This document shows positions 1 to 7,884 of a stretch of 27,840 nucleotides of DNA, one piece after another (within the stretch, counting starts at the first letter, position 1; each line of letters starts with the position of its first letter). Source of the stretch: Bordetella parapertussis (lineage in GTDB: Bacteria; Pseudomonadota; Gammaproteobacteria; Burkholderiales; Burkholderiaceae_C); assembly GCA_945890735.1 (NCBI GenBank), contig CAMDCZ010000028.1, forward strand, positions 1 to 27,840, given 5' to 3'. The notes beneath the pieces were generated by a model, which worked only from the letters and a program-made list of their open reading frames with translations, was not told the DNA's origin and did no database searches. A program made the position numbers and the translations under genes.

Positions 1-774
1 TTTCTGGATGAAATTGGCGAAATGCCGATCCACTTGCAGGCCAAGTTGCTGCGTGTTTTGCAAGAGAAAAAACTCAACCGCTTGGGTGGCGAAGCCTCGA
101 TCGATTTGGATGTGCGGGTGATTGCCGCCACCAACAAGGATTTGCGCCAAGCCATCGAAGCGCGCGAATTCCGTGAAGACTTGTATTTCCGCATCAGCAC
201 ATTCCGCTTGCGCATCCAACCCTTGCGTGAACGCCCAGGCGATATCGTTCCTTTGGTGTTGCAGTCTTTGGCGCGCCATGCCAAGGGCAATGTGCCCTTG
301 AGTTTGAGCAGCGATGCCCAAGCACTGCTTCAGCAATACCCCTGGCCAGGCAATGTGCGTGAGCTTGAAAACGTGGTGCAACGTGCTGTCGTGTTGTGCA
401 ACGGCCGTGTGGTGACACCAGCCCATTTGATGTTTGATGAATCGCAAGGCCATGCCGATTTGGACCACGCCGCGCCAGTGCCGATGGCGATCACCGCAGA
501 TCCACCGCAGATGCCCATCAGCCCGGTCAGCGAATACACCCCGCCTTCGGCAGACAGTTTCACCGTGCCCATGCACAGTGAAGTCAACATCCATCCACCA
601 GCCGATTTGTTTTCAGCGGTGAAGGCCAGTGAGCACCAAGTCATCTTGGCCGCGATCCAAGCCAGCGAAAGCCGGGTGGAAGCCGCCAAAAAATTAGGCA
701 TCAGTCCCCGCACGCTTCGCTACAAGTTGGCGCAGTTGCGCGAACGTGGCATGGACCTGGCCATTGCGGCTTGA
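1..774 (+). CDS. Sigma-54-dependent flagellar response regulator, 3' part (FlrC/FleR/NtrC-type)
   Basis: This is the C-terminal 257 residues of a bacterial enhancer-binding protein; the reading frame is open from base 1, so the gene starts outside the window. The first residues, FLDEIGEM, are the Walker B segment of the AAA+ domain. They are followed by RVIAATN (sensor I), the REDLYFR segment, the arginine-rich LRERPGDI motif and the WPGNVRELENV sensor II motif. After a Pro-rich linker of about 50 residues, the last 45 residues form a Fis-type helix-turn-helix (AAKKLGISPRTLRYKL). The family uses ATP hydrolysis to open sigma-54 promoters. Its position directly upstream of fliE suggests the FlrC/FleR branch that drives mid-class genes of polar flagella. 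The receiver or PAS domain and the GAFTGA loop lie outside the window, so the exact orthologue cannot be fixed. Confidence 0.9.
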   Translation, partial: FLDEIGEMPIHLQAKLLRVLQEKKLNRLGGEASIDLDVRVIAATNKDLRQAIEAREFREDLYFRISTFRLRIQPLRERPGDIVPLVLQSLARHAKGNVPLSLSSDAQALLQQYPWPGNVRELENVVQRAVVLCNGRVVTPAHLMFDESQGHADLDHAAPVPMAITADPPQMPISPVSEYTPPSADSFTVPMHSEVNIHPPADLFSAVKASEHQVILAAIQASESRVEAAKKLGISPRTLRYKLAQLRERGMDLAIAA

Positions 775-790
775 TTGAGGAGCAAACACC

Positions 791-1153
791 ATGATCGACG
801 GCATCTCAGGCAACAGCGTCAACTCGATGATGGAGACCATCCGGGCCTACCAACAAAAGGCAGCCGGTGGTGTGGATCAGGTCACGATCCAGCCGCCCCA
901 GGTCTTGGATATCCAAGCCCCGAAAGTTGAACTCCCCAACTTCACCGAGTCGGTGAAGAACCTGCTCGACAAAGTCAATGAGACCCAAATCAAGTCCAGC
1001 AATTTGCAAGAAGCCTACCAACGTGGCGAAGACGTACCCCTGACCGACGTGGTCTTGGGTATGCAGAAATCATCCCTGGCCTTTGAAGCGACCTTGCAGG
1101 TCCGCAACAAAGTGCTGCGGGCGTATGAAGAAATCATGAACATGCCGGTTTAA
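791..1153 (+). CDS. fliE: Flagellar hook-basal body protein FliE
   Basis: This 120-residue protein fits the usual FliE size. FliE joins the MS ring to the proximal rod and is exported through the flagellar type III gate. The conserved C-terminal half is clear, with an LTDVVLGMQKSSLAFEATLQ-type segment followed by VRNKVLRAYEEIMNMPV. The N-terminal region is variable, as in the family. The start is supported by a GAGG Shine-Dalgarno sequence about 10 bases before the ATG. The gene lies 16 bases after the regulator and 17 bases before fliF, in the usual fliEFG order, so it is probably co-transcribed with both. Confidence 0.95.
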   Translation: MIDGISGNSVNSMMETIRAYQQKAAGGVDQVTIQPPQVLDIQAPKVELPNFTESVKNLLDKVNETQIKSSNLQEAYQRGEDVPLTDVVLGMQKSSLAFEATLQVRNKVLRAYEEIMNMPV

Positions 1154-1170
1154 CTTTTTAAGAGAACACC

Positions 1171-3261
1171 ATGGCCACCGCAAGCGCAACACTCAATTCT
1201 CCTGTCAGCCTGGGCAGCAATGCCTTGACCACCACCGATTCAGACACAGGATCGCGTACCCCTGGCACGGCCATGGCAGCTCGACCCATTGGCAGTTCGC
1301 CACTGAGCGACCCCATGGGCATGATCCGCGACATGGTGCGTCAACCGTCGGTGCGCAAAGTCTTGCCCATCGTGGTGATCTTGATGGTGGTCGCCGCCTT
1401 TGGTTTGGCTTCGATGTCCATGAAAACGCCACCGATGCGCGCCCTGACCATGATGCTGCCCGAAGCAGACAAGCAGTTGGCGATCGAGACCTTGAAAACA
1501 GGCAACTTCAGTCCCGAGATTGACAACAACACTGGGCAGATCATGGTGCCTGCAGACAAATACCAAGAGGCCCGCATGTTGCTGGCCTCTAAGGGTTTGC
1601 CGCGCACAGAAGTCGCTGGCATGGATACCTTGAAAGACATGCCCGCCATGACCACCAGCCAGTTCATGGAGCAGGTCCGTTACAACAACGCGATGGAGCA
1701 AGAGTTGGCCAAAACCATCTCGCAAATTGCTGGCATTCGCAGCGCGCGTGTGCATTTGGCCGCCCCTAAACAAAGCGTGTTTGTGCGCGAACGCGTGCCC
1801 ACCAAGGCCTCGGTGATCATCACCCGCGCGCCTGGCAAGCAAGTCTCATCTGCCAACGTGCAAGCCATCATTTCATTGGTGGCCTCCAGCGTGCCTTACC
1901 TGGCCCCGGAAAACGTCTCCGTGGTGGATAACTTTGGCACCTTGATGAACGACATGCTGGGTGAGGCCCCACTGGGATTGACCGGTGCGCAGCTTCAGCA
2001 AAAGCAGCAAATGGAAGACTTGTACCGCACTCGCTTGGTTCAACTGCTCGCGCCGATCGTTGGCGAAGCCAATGTCAGTGCGCAGGTGAGCTTGCAATTG
2101 GATTTCACGCAAGAGGAAATCACCACCGAAGACTTTGACCAGCGCGACAAAGGCCCCAAGACTCGCTCTGAGTTGTATGTGGAAGACCGCAACACCTTCA
2201 AAGATGCCATTGGCATTCCTGGCTCCTTGACCAACACACCACCCAATCCCCCGCAAAACCCAGCTGCAACGGACGCCACGCCGGCTGACCCGAACAAGGG
2301 TTTGAGTGAAAAGGGCGTGCAAGTCGTTGCCCGCAGCACCAAAAATTATGAGCTCGACCGCGCCGTGCGACACACCAAGAGTGCCATGGGCAATATTCAA
2401 AAACTGGGCGTGGGCGTATTGATCAATGAGCGTCCCATTCCGCCTGGCACCAAGGTCGAGCCGCCTGCCGATGGGTCACCCGCACCCACGACGATCCCCT
2501 ATACCCAAGAAGAACTCGACCGTTTGAACCAATTGGTGCGTGGCGCCGTGGGCTTCAATGACCAACGTGGCGACATCGTCACCGTGGTGGCCACCCGCTT
2601 TGAAACACCAGCAGATCCCGACGCGGTGCCTTGGTACAAAGACGAAGCATTGGCATCCATGGTCAACAGCGGCGTGATCGCAGCCTTGTTCCTGATGTTT
2701 GTCTTGTTTGTGGTTCGCCCCATGATCAAGAAGATGATGAAGCCTGAAGTCGACCCTGCTGCAATTGCCGCTGCCGCCTTGGCTGCTGCATCTGCCGAAG
2801 CCGCCACAGCCGAGAAAATTCGCACCGAGCGCATCGCCAATGCCGAGGCTGAGGCTGCGGCAAGGCTGGTGGCAGAAAAAGCCGCCCGGGAAGAAGCAGC
2901 GGAAAAGGCCCGCTTGGCTGCCGAAGCCCTGGCGCGAGAGGCTCAATTGGCCGAAGAGGCAGCTGCCGCCGAGGCCACCCAAATGGCAGAAGAAGAAGCT
3001 GCCCGCGAAGCCGAACGTTTGGCTGCCCTGGAATTGCAAGCCGAAGGTGGTGAAACCGCTGAAGTTGAACTCGAAGATGGAGAATCGCTTGACGACTTGA
3101 AAGCGCGCATGGGCAAGCTCAAACCGAAGAAGCAATCCATCCCTTCCGACTTACTGAACAATGCCAATTCGTATGACGATAAAGTGGCCTTGATCCGAAT
3201 GATCGTGGCTGACAACTCCGGCCGAGTGGCTGGCGTGATGCGCGGCATGATCGAATCTTGA
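1171..3261 (+). CDS. fliF: Flagellar MS-ring protein FliF with long Ala/Glu-rich cytoplasmic tail
   Basis: This 696-residue MS-ring subunit sits in the inner membrane, houses the export gate and carries FliG on its cytoplasmic tail. TM1 is near residues 64-83 (VLPIVVILMVVAAFGLASM). The periplasmic ring-building domains follow, with motifs such as ARVHLAAPK. TM2 is near 496-517 and ends in FVVRPMIKKMM. FliF proteins are commonly about 550-580 residues. The extra length here is mainly a charged, Ala/Glu-rich, probably helical stretch at about 525-650, placed between TM2 and the conserved end (about 655-696: SIPSDLL, NSYDDK, GRVAGVMRGMI). The conserved end corresponds to the FliG-binding segment. 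An AAGAGA ribosome-binding site precedes the start. The TM2-plus-tail layout is repeated in the small gene at 5481-6107. Confidence 0.96.
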   Translation: MATASATLNSPVSLGSNALTTTDSDTGSRTPGTAMAARPIGSSPLSDPMGMIRDMVRQPSVRKVLPIVVILMVVAAFGLASMSMKTPPMRALTMMLPEADKQLAIETLKTGNFSPEIDNNTGQIMVPADKYQEARMLLASKGLPRTEVAGMDTLKDMPAMTTSQFMEQVRYNNAMEQELAKTISQIAGIRSARVHLAAPKQSVFVRERVPTKASVIITRAPGKQVSSANVQAIISLVASSVPYLAPENVSVVDNFGTLMNDMLGEAPLGLTGAQLQQKQQMEDLYRTRLVQLLAPIVGEANVSAQVSLQLDFTQEEITTEDFDQRDKGPKTRSELYVEDRNTFKDAIGIPGSLTNTPPNPPQNPAATDATPADPNKGLSEKGVQVVARSTKNYELDRAVRHTKSAMGNIQKLGVGVLINERPIPPGTKVEPPADGSPAPTTIPYTQEELDRLNQLVRGAVGFNDQRGDIVTVVATRFETPADPDAVPWYKDEALASMVNSGVIAALFLMFVLFVVRPMIKKMMKPEVDPAAIAAAALAAASAEAATAEKIRTERIANAEAEAAARLVAEKAAREEAAEKARLAAEALAREAQLAEEAAAAEATQMAEEEAAREAERLAALELQAEGGETAEVELEDGESLDDLKARMGKLKPKKQSIPSDLLNNANSYDDKVALIRMIVADNSGRVAGVMRGMIES

Positions 3262-3288
3262 TGAACACACAGCGACCAAGGAAACAAA

Positions 3289-4326
3289 ATGGCTGATTCA
3301 GATACCATCGTTTGGACCCCCGAGCTGCGTGCCGAAATGGAGGCGATGACCTCCACCCAACGCGCTGCCGTGCTCATGTTGTTGCTGGGCGAGGAGCAAG
3401 CGGCAGAAATTGTGAAATACCTCAGCCCCAAAGAGGTTCAGGCTTTGGGTGCAGCCATGGTGCAAGCCTCCAGCTTGTCCCAAGGTGCAGTCAATGTGGT
3501 GCTGGACCAATTTGTCGACATGCTGAAAAAGCAAAACAGCGTGGGTTTGGGTGGCTCCGATTATGTAGACCGGGTCATGCGTTTGGCGCTGGGTGAGGAC
3601 AAAGCCAATTCCGTTCTCAACCGCATCATGCCGGGGCAGGGCACCAAAGGCCTGGACATCCTCAGCTGGATGGACCCACGCTCGATCGCTGAGATGATCC
3701 GTACCGAACACCCACAGGTGATCGCAATCATTTTGTCTATTTTGGAAACCTCGGTGGCAGCCGATGTATTGGTGTATTTGCCACCTGAAGTCCGGCCCGA
3801 GGTCATTCAACGTGTCGCTTCCATGGACACGGTGCAGCCGTCTGCCATGGCCGAACTTGAGCAAATCATGAAACAGCAGTTTGCCAAAAACTCTTCCTCC
3901 AAGTCGTCTAGCTTTGGGGGCATCAAGGCCGCTGCCGACATCATGAACAAAACCAAAACCGATTTGGAACGCTCTGTCATGGATGGTTTGGAAGAGATCG
4001 ATGTCGAGCTGATGCTGAAGATCCAAGACCAGATGTTCACCTTCGACAACCTGGCCACTGTTGACAACAAGGGTATCCAGGTACTCATGCGCAATGTGGA
4101 ACCCGAACAGCTGATGGTGGCCCTGAAAGGTGCGCCAGAAGAGGTGTTGATGCGCTTTTTGGACAACATGTCCGAGCGTGCCCGCGGTATGTTCAAAGAC
4201 GACATGGACGCACGTGGCCCAGTGCGCGTGGCAGACGTCGAAGACGCGCAAAAGAAAATCATGCGCTTGGCGCGCAAGTTGTCCGATACCGGTGAGTTGA
4301 TCTTGGGTGGAGCAGATTTTGTTTAA
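3289..4326 (+). CDS. fliG: Flagellar motor switch protein FliG
   Basis: This 345-residue FliG, of normal length, is the C-ring subunit that sits on FliF and interacts with the stator. The N-terminal domain (AAVLMLLLGEEQAAEIVKYL) is the FliF-binding part. The middle domain carries the EHPQ motif at residues 140-143, which contacts FliM. The C-terminal torque domain has the charged MFKDDMDARGPV segment equivalent to the stator-facing helix. The start follows a CAAGGAAAC ribosome-binding region 27 bases after fliF. The end overlaps the likely start of fliH by 20 bases. Its partners FliM and FliN are not encoded in this window. Confidence 0.97.
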   Translation: MADSDTIVWTPELRAEMEAMTSTQRAAVLMLLLGEEQAAEIVKYLSPKEVQALGAAMVQASSLSQGAVNVVLDQFVDMLKKQNSVGLGGSDYVDRVMRLALGEDKANSVLNRIMPGQGTKGLDILSWMDPRSIAEMIRTEHPQVIAIILSILETSVAADVLVYLPPEVRPEVIQRVASMDTVQPSAMAELEQIMKQQFAKNSSSKSSSFGGIKAAADIMNKTKTDLERSVMDGLEEIDVELMLKIQDQMFTFDNLATVDNKGIQVLMRNVEPEQLMVALKGAPEEVLMRFLDNMSERARGMFKDDMDARGPVRVADVEDAQKKIMRLARKLSDTGELILGGADFV

Positions 4327-5488
4327 CCTGGAACCCAAGCCAAGTGAGCCCCGCCATTGGCTGGACGACACCTGGCTGAACTCATCTTCACGGCCCATCA
4401 AAAACTTTGGTGAGTTCGACTGGGCCAATGTGCCCAAAATCGACTACGCCACGGTCATGTTTCGGCAGTTGGCAACACCTGAAAACGCCAAGGTGTTGGA
4501 CCATGCAGACGACTTTGTGTTGGAGACCTATGGCAAGCCAGAACCGGTCACACGCCCACTGCCTGAGGAATCAGCGGTGCAGGCCCCAACCGTGGAAGCG
4601 GTGGAAGTGCTTGAAGTGGTCAAGAAACCCGCGCCGCCCAAGGACACTGCCGACCCCAGCGTGTTGTTCACTGCCGAGAGTTTTTGGGCACCCGAGGGCA
4701 GCGATGTGTTGGCGGATTTGGCCTTCGATGAAGACGCCAGCCCTGAGATTGATTCGGCGGCATTGGCCGCGGCTCGCGAGCAGTCCTATGCCCAAGGCCA
4801 TGCGCAAGGATTGATCGATGGTCAAGCCGTGGGTCAAGACCTGGGGTACCAAGAAGGATTGACAGCAGGGCAAGACCAAGCCAAGGCCGCGGCCCTGGTC
4901 CAAGCCAAACTTGACATGCAAGCCGAGTTGGAAGCCCAACTGAGCGACATGCGAGGCAAGTTGCAAGCGCAACTGGGTGTGCTGCAAACCCTCAATGACA
5001 AATTGGCTCAATTCACCGAAGACCCCCAGTCACTGTTTGAACCGCTCAAGCGGCTGGCGGTTCACCTCAGTGAACAGTTGGTCATGGCGGAATTGAATGT
5101 TTCCGGTCAAGCCATTGAGCGCTTGGTGCAGCGGTGTTTGGATGAACTCGACATCCACGGTCAGCCCAGCATCGTGGTGGAACTCAACCCGCAAGACAAG
5201 GACCGTTTGCAAGAAATGGGCAATGATGTGATGGCCAACATGCATTTGCATGGCGTGCCCACCTTGCACCCTGGCAGCGTTCGCGTGCTCGTCAACGACA
5301 GCCAAATCGAAGATTTGATCGAGCATCGCTTGCAAGTCATGGCCAACCGTCTGCTGAGCCAACCCGAGTTATGGCGAGAAAAATCCGCCTTCTTCCGTCA
5401 ACCTTTGGCGCAGCGCGATGGCGATGTGCAAGACGTACCACAACGGGTCGCATTGGATGATGCGCCATCAGAGGATGATCATGCTTGA
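4307..5488 (+). CDS. fliH: Flagellar assembly protein FliH, extended N-terminus
   Basis: FliH is the peripheral-stalk-like regulator that binds the ATPase FliI and links it to the C ring. This version is about 393 residues, against roughly 230 in enteric FliH. Family hallmarks are the GxxxG-rich helix at about residues 155-190 (AQGHAQG, GQAVGQ, GYQEGLTAG) and the C-terminal export-stalk domain (LAVHLSEQLVMAELNVSGQ onward). The first ~150 residues are acidic, Pro-rich and not recognisable. The start is a GTG inside fliG without a strong Shine-Dalgarno sequence; an in-frame ATG at 4458 is the main alternative. I favour the upstream start because it retains an HWLDDTW segment, reminiscent of the N-terminal tryptophans that bind FliN in enteric FliH. 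The 3' end overlaps the next gene by 8 bases. Confidence 0.85.
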   Translation: MEQILFNLEPKPSEPRHWLDDTWLNSSSRPIKNFGEFDWANVPKIDYATVMFRQLATPENAKVLDHADDFVLETYGKPEPVTRPLPEESAVQAPTVEAVEVLEVVKKPAPPKDTADPSVLFTAESFWAPEGSDVLADLAFDEDASPEIDSAALAAAREQSYAQGHAQGLIDGQAVGQDLGYQEGLTAGQDQAKAAALVQAKLDMQAELEAQLSDMRGKLQAQLGVLQTLNDKLAQFTEDPQSLFEPLKRLAVHLSEQLVMAELNVSGQAIERLVQRCLDELDIHGQPSIVVELNPQDKDRLQEMGNDVMANMHLHGVPTLHPGSVRVLVNDSQIEDLIEHRLQVMANRLLSQPELWREKSAFFRQPLAQRDGDVQDVPQRVALDDAPSEDDHA

Positions 5489-6107
5489 CTTTGCCAATAT
5501 CGCATTGCGTACCCTGATGAGCTTGGCGTTCCTTGCCTTCGTGGTGCGGCCACTGCTGATGTCCATGATCCGCAAGGAGCCCAACACCTTGGAGTTGGAG
5601 GAGATGGCACAAATCGCGGTGAACAATGCTTTCAAGCAGCAATTTGCCAGCTTTTACACCCCCAGGGTGATCAGCAAGCCCTCAGAGGTGGTGGATGTAG
5701 AGGCCAAACGCATTGACGGCACATCGCCCACCGATTTGCTCAGTGAAGAGGAATTGGCTGCATTGGCGCAATTCACGGAGGAAGAGCGCGAGCGGGTCAC
5801 AGGCCACGAGGCAGAGTTGGCGCGCCGTGCCGAACTCGCTGCGCAAGAAGCAAGCCGTCTGGCAGAGCTGGAAGCACAGCGCTTGGCCTTGGCGTCGCTG
5901 GACGAGGACGTCGACGGTGAAGAAGACGAGTCGCTCAAAAAGATGCGCGAAAGCATGAAAAAAGAAAAGAAAAAGCCAACCATTCCAGCCGAGTTGTTGG
6001 CGGGTAACAGTTATGAAGACAAGCTGATGATTGTTCGTTTGGTGACAGAGCAAGAACAAAACCGTGTGGCCCATGCCATTCGCTCGATGATTCAAATCCA
6101 GCCATGA
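5481..6107 (+). CDS. FliF tail-like protein: one membrane helix, coiled coil and FliG-binding-like C-terminus
   Basis: This 208-residue protein has no name that I recognise. Residues about 4-27 form one membrane helix ending in AFLAFVVRPLLMSMIRKE, which resembles the end of FliF TM2 (LMFVLFVVRPMIKKMMKPE). Residues about 80-150 are charged, Ala/Glu-rich and probably coiled coil. The last 43 residues (IPAELL, NSYEDK, NRVAHAIRSMI) align with the FliF C-terminus (IPSDLL, NSYDDK, GRVAGVMRGMI), with about 16 identities in 41 positions by eye. The periplasmic ring domains are absent. The ATG at 5481 is chosen because GAGG lies 6 bases upstream. It overlaps fliH by 8 bases and meets fliI in an ATGA junction, so translation is probably coupled to both. 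I infer that it binds FliG or the export apparatus from the membrane. The similarity is seen; the function is not known. Confidence 0.85.
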   Translation: MLDFANIALRTLMSLAFLAFVVRPLLMSMIRKEPNTLELEEMAQIAVNNAFKQQFASFYTPRVISKPSEVVDVEAKRIDGTSPTDLLSEEELAALAQFTEEERERVTGHEAELARRAELAAQEASRLAELEAQRLALASLDEDVDGEEDESLKKMRESMKKEKKKPTIPAELLAGNSYEDKLMIVRLVTEQEQNRVAHAIRSMIQIQP

Positions 6108-7426
6108 TGGACTTCGCGGCCGACATCGAAGCCAGCCTGACGGGTCTGCGCACGCCGCAGCCCCAGCGCAGCGGCACCTTGGTGCGCTTGGTCGGCATGA
6201 CCCTTGAAGCCCGCGGGGTGATGGCACCCTTGGGTGCGTGTTGCGAGGTGGTGGGCAAACACGGTCACCGCGTGGAAGCCGAGGTGGTGGGATTCAACGA
6301 CAAGGTCTTGTTTCTGATGCCCTTCACCGAGCCCACCGGCGTCGGTCCAGGCGACATGGTTCGGGTGGTCAGCAATTCTTCGCTGGTGAACCTGGGCCCC
6401 GAGCTTTTGGGACGGGTCATTGATGGACGTTGCCAACCTTTGGACGGCAAGCCTGACCCAGGTTGCAAAGAGCTGCTGAGCTTGCTGGGTCGCCCGATCA
6501 ATCCGATGGAGCGTGGACCGATCAACCAGATTTTGGATGTCGGTGTCAAAGCCATCAATGGTGTGCTGACCTTGGGCCGGGGCCAACGCTTGGGCCTGGT
6601 CGCAGGTTCTGGGGTGGGTAAAAGCGTGCTCTTGGGCATGCTCACGCGATTCACCAAAGCCGATGTGGTGGTGATTGGTCTGATTGGTGAGCGAGGCCGC
6701 GAGGTGCAAGCCTTCATCCAAGAATCCTTGGGTGAAGAAGGCTTGGCCAAGTCGGTCGTGGTGGCCGCACCTGCCAATGTCTCGCCTGTGTTGCGCTTGA
6801 AAGCCACACACCTGACCCATGTGATCGCTGAGTATTTCCGCGACCAAGGCAAAGACGTGCTGATGTTGTGTGACAGTTTGACCCGGGTGGCGCATGCGCA
6901 ACGTGAAATCGGTTTGGCGATTGGCGAGCCGCCTACCGCCAAAGGTTATCCGCCTTCGGTGTTTGCCTTGCTTCCCAATTTGATTGAACGCGGTGGCGTT
7001 GGCCGTCATGGCCATGGCTCGATCACCGCCATCTACACCGTGCTGGCAGAGGGTGATGATGCTGCCGATCCGATCGTGGACATTGCCCGTGCATCCCTGG
7101 ATGGACAGGTGATGTTGTCGCGCAAATTGGCTGATGCTGCGCACTACCCTGCGATTGACCTGACGGGCTCTATTTCCCGCTTGATGCAGTCTCTGCTGAG
7201 CAACGACGACTTGAAATCTGCCAATAAGTTGCGCCGCTTGTGGTCGCTCTACCAGCAAAACGTCGACTTGGTTCAAGTCGGTGCGTATGAAAGTGGCTCC
7301 AACCCTGAGTTGGATGAAGCGATTCGTTTGAATGAACGCATCGTGAATTTTTTGCGCCAAGACATGCACATCAGCCAAGACTATGAAACCACGCGTCAGC
7401 AGTTGCGCGACCTGCTGAGCCTTTGA
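6104..7426 (+). CDS. fliI: Flagellum-specific export ATPase FliI
   Basis: This 440-residue ATPase of the type III export apparatus is homologous to the F1 beta subunit and helps deliver substrates to the FlhA/FlhB gate. Walker A is GSGVGKS (about residues 169-175) and Walker B is DVLMLCDSLTR. The ERGREVQAFI and PPSVFALLPNLIERGG segments are family signatures. The start ATG forms an ATGATG doublet that overlaps the stop of the preceding FliF-tail gene; the second ATG (6107) is equally possible. fliJ follows 17 bases later. Length and motifs are fully standard. Confidence 0.97.
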   Translation: MMDFAADIEASLTGLRTPQPQRSGTLVRLVGMTLEARGVMAPLGACCEVVGKHGHRVEAEVVGFNDKVLFLMPFTEPTGVGPGDMVRVVSNSSLVNLGPELLGRVIDGRCQPLDGKPDPGCKELLSLLGRPINPMERGPINQILDVGVKAINGVLTLGRGQRLGLVAGSGVGKSVLLGMLTRFTKADVVVIGLIGERGREVQAFIQESLGEEGLAKSVVVAAPANVSPVLRLKATHLTHVIAEYFRDQGKDVLMLCDSLTRVAHAQREIGLAIGEPPTAKGYPPSVFALLPNLIERGGVGRHGHGSITAIYTVLAEGDDAADPIVDIARASLDGQVMLSRKLADAAHYPAIDLTGSISRLMQSLLSNDDLKSANKLRRLWSLYQQNVDLVQVGAYESGSNPELDEAIRLNERIVNFLRQDMHISQDYETTRQQLRDLLSL

Positions 7427-7443
7427 TCCCAGAGGATGTAGCC

Positions 7444-7884
7444 ATGAAACCCCGCAGTTGTTGGTCCGTGTTGGCCAAAAAAGCCAAAGACCATGAGGAA
7501 GTTGCCCAACAAGCCGTGAGCCAGGCGCATCAACGCGTGGAACACCTGCGGGCCAGCCGACAGCGCATGGATGATTTGCTGCTGGACTACAAACGCAAAG
7601 CCTTGGACAACCAAAGCCAGGTGCACAGCATGGCTGACACCCACAACAGTCGCCAGTTCATGTTGAACTTGCAAGAACTGGTCAATCGGGTGGATCGCGA
7701 TTTACAAGTGGCTTTGGCGGCCGCCGAGCGGGCGAAAGTCGGGCTGATGCAAGCCACCCAGCAGCGCATGAAAATGGACGCCATGCAAGAAAAAGACTTG
7801 GCAGCCGTGCAGACTTGGCAGCGCAAGCGCGAACAAAAAGAGATGGACAGCCTCGGCTTGACGCTCTACAACCTCAGGGCTTGA
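7444..7884 (+). CDS. fliJ: Flagellar export chaperone/stalk protein FliJ
   Basis: This 146-residue, almost entirely helical coiled-coil protein has a size and composition typical of FliJ, which inserts into the FliI hexamer and cycles export chaperones. The sequence is rich in Gln, Arg, Lys and Glu, and includes the family-like LLLDYKRKALDN and SRQFMLNLQELV segments. The ATG at 7444 is preferred over an upstream in-frame TTG because AGAGG precedes it by about 8 bases. FliJ is poorly conserved, so the call leans on its position after fliI. The 3' end overlaps the convergent methyltransferase-like gene by 11 bases. The usual next genes, fliK and fliL, are not present. Confidence 0.9.
   Translation: MKPRSCWSVLAKKAKDHEEVAQQAVSQAHQRVEHLRASRQRMDDLLLDYKRKALDNQSQVHSMADTHNSRQFMLNLQELVNRVDRDLQVALAAAERAKVGLMQATQQRMKMDAMQEKDLAAVQTWQRKREQKEMDSLGLTLYNLRA

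Noticed and set aside
3298..4437. A 379-codon minus-strand frame opposite fliG
   Set aside because: Same reason: composition reflects the complement of fliG codons and no family is recognisable.
6092..7378. A 428-codon open frame on the minus strand opposite fliI
   Set aside because: It is fully antisense to a clear FliI and its His/Gln-rich translation shows no domain; it is a by-product of high-GC codon use.
7423..7443. TTG start for fliJ
   Set aside because: The ATG at 7444 has a better-placed AGAGG ribosome-binding site.
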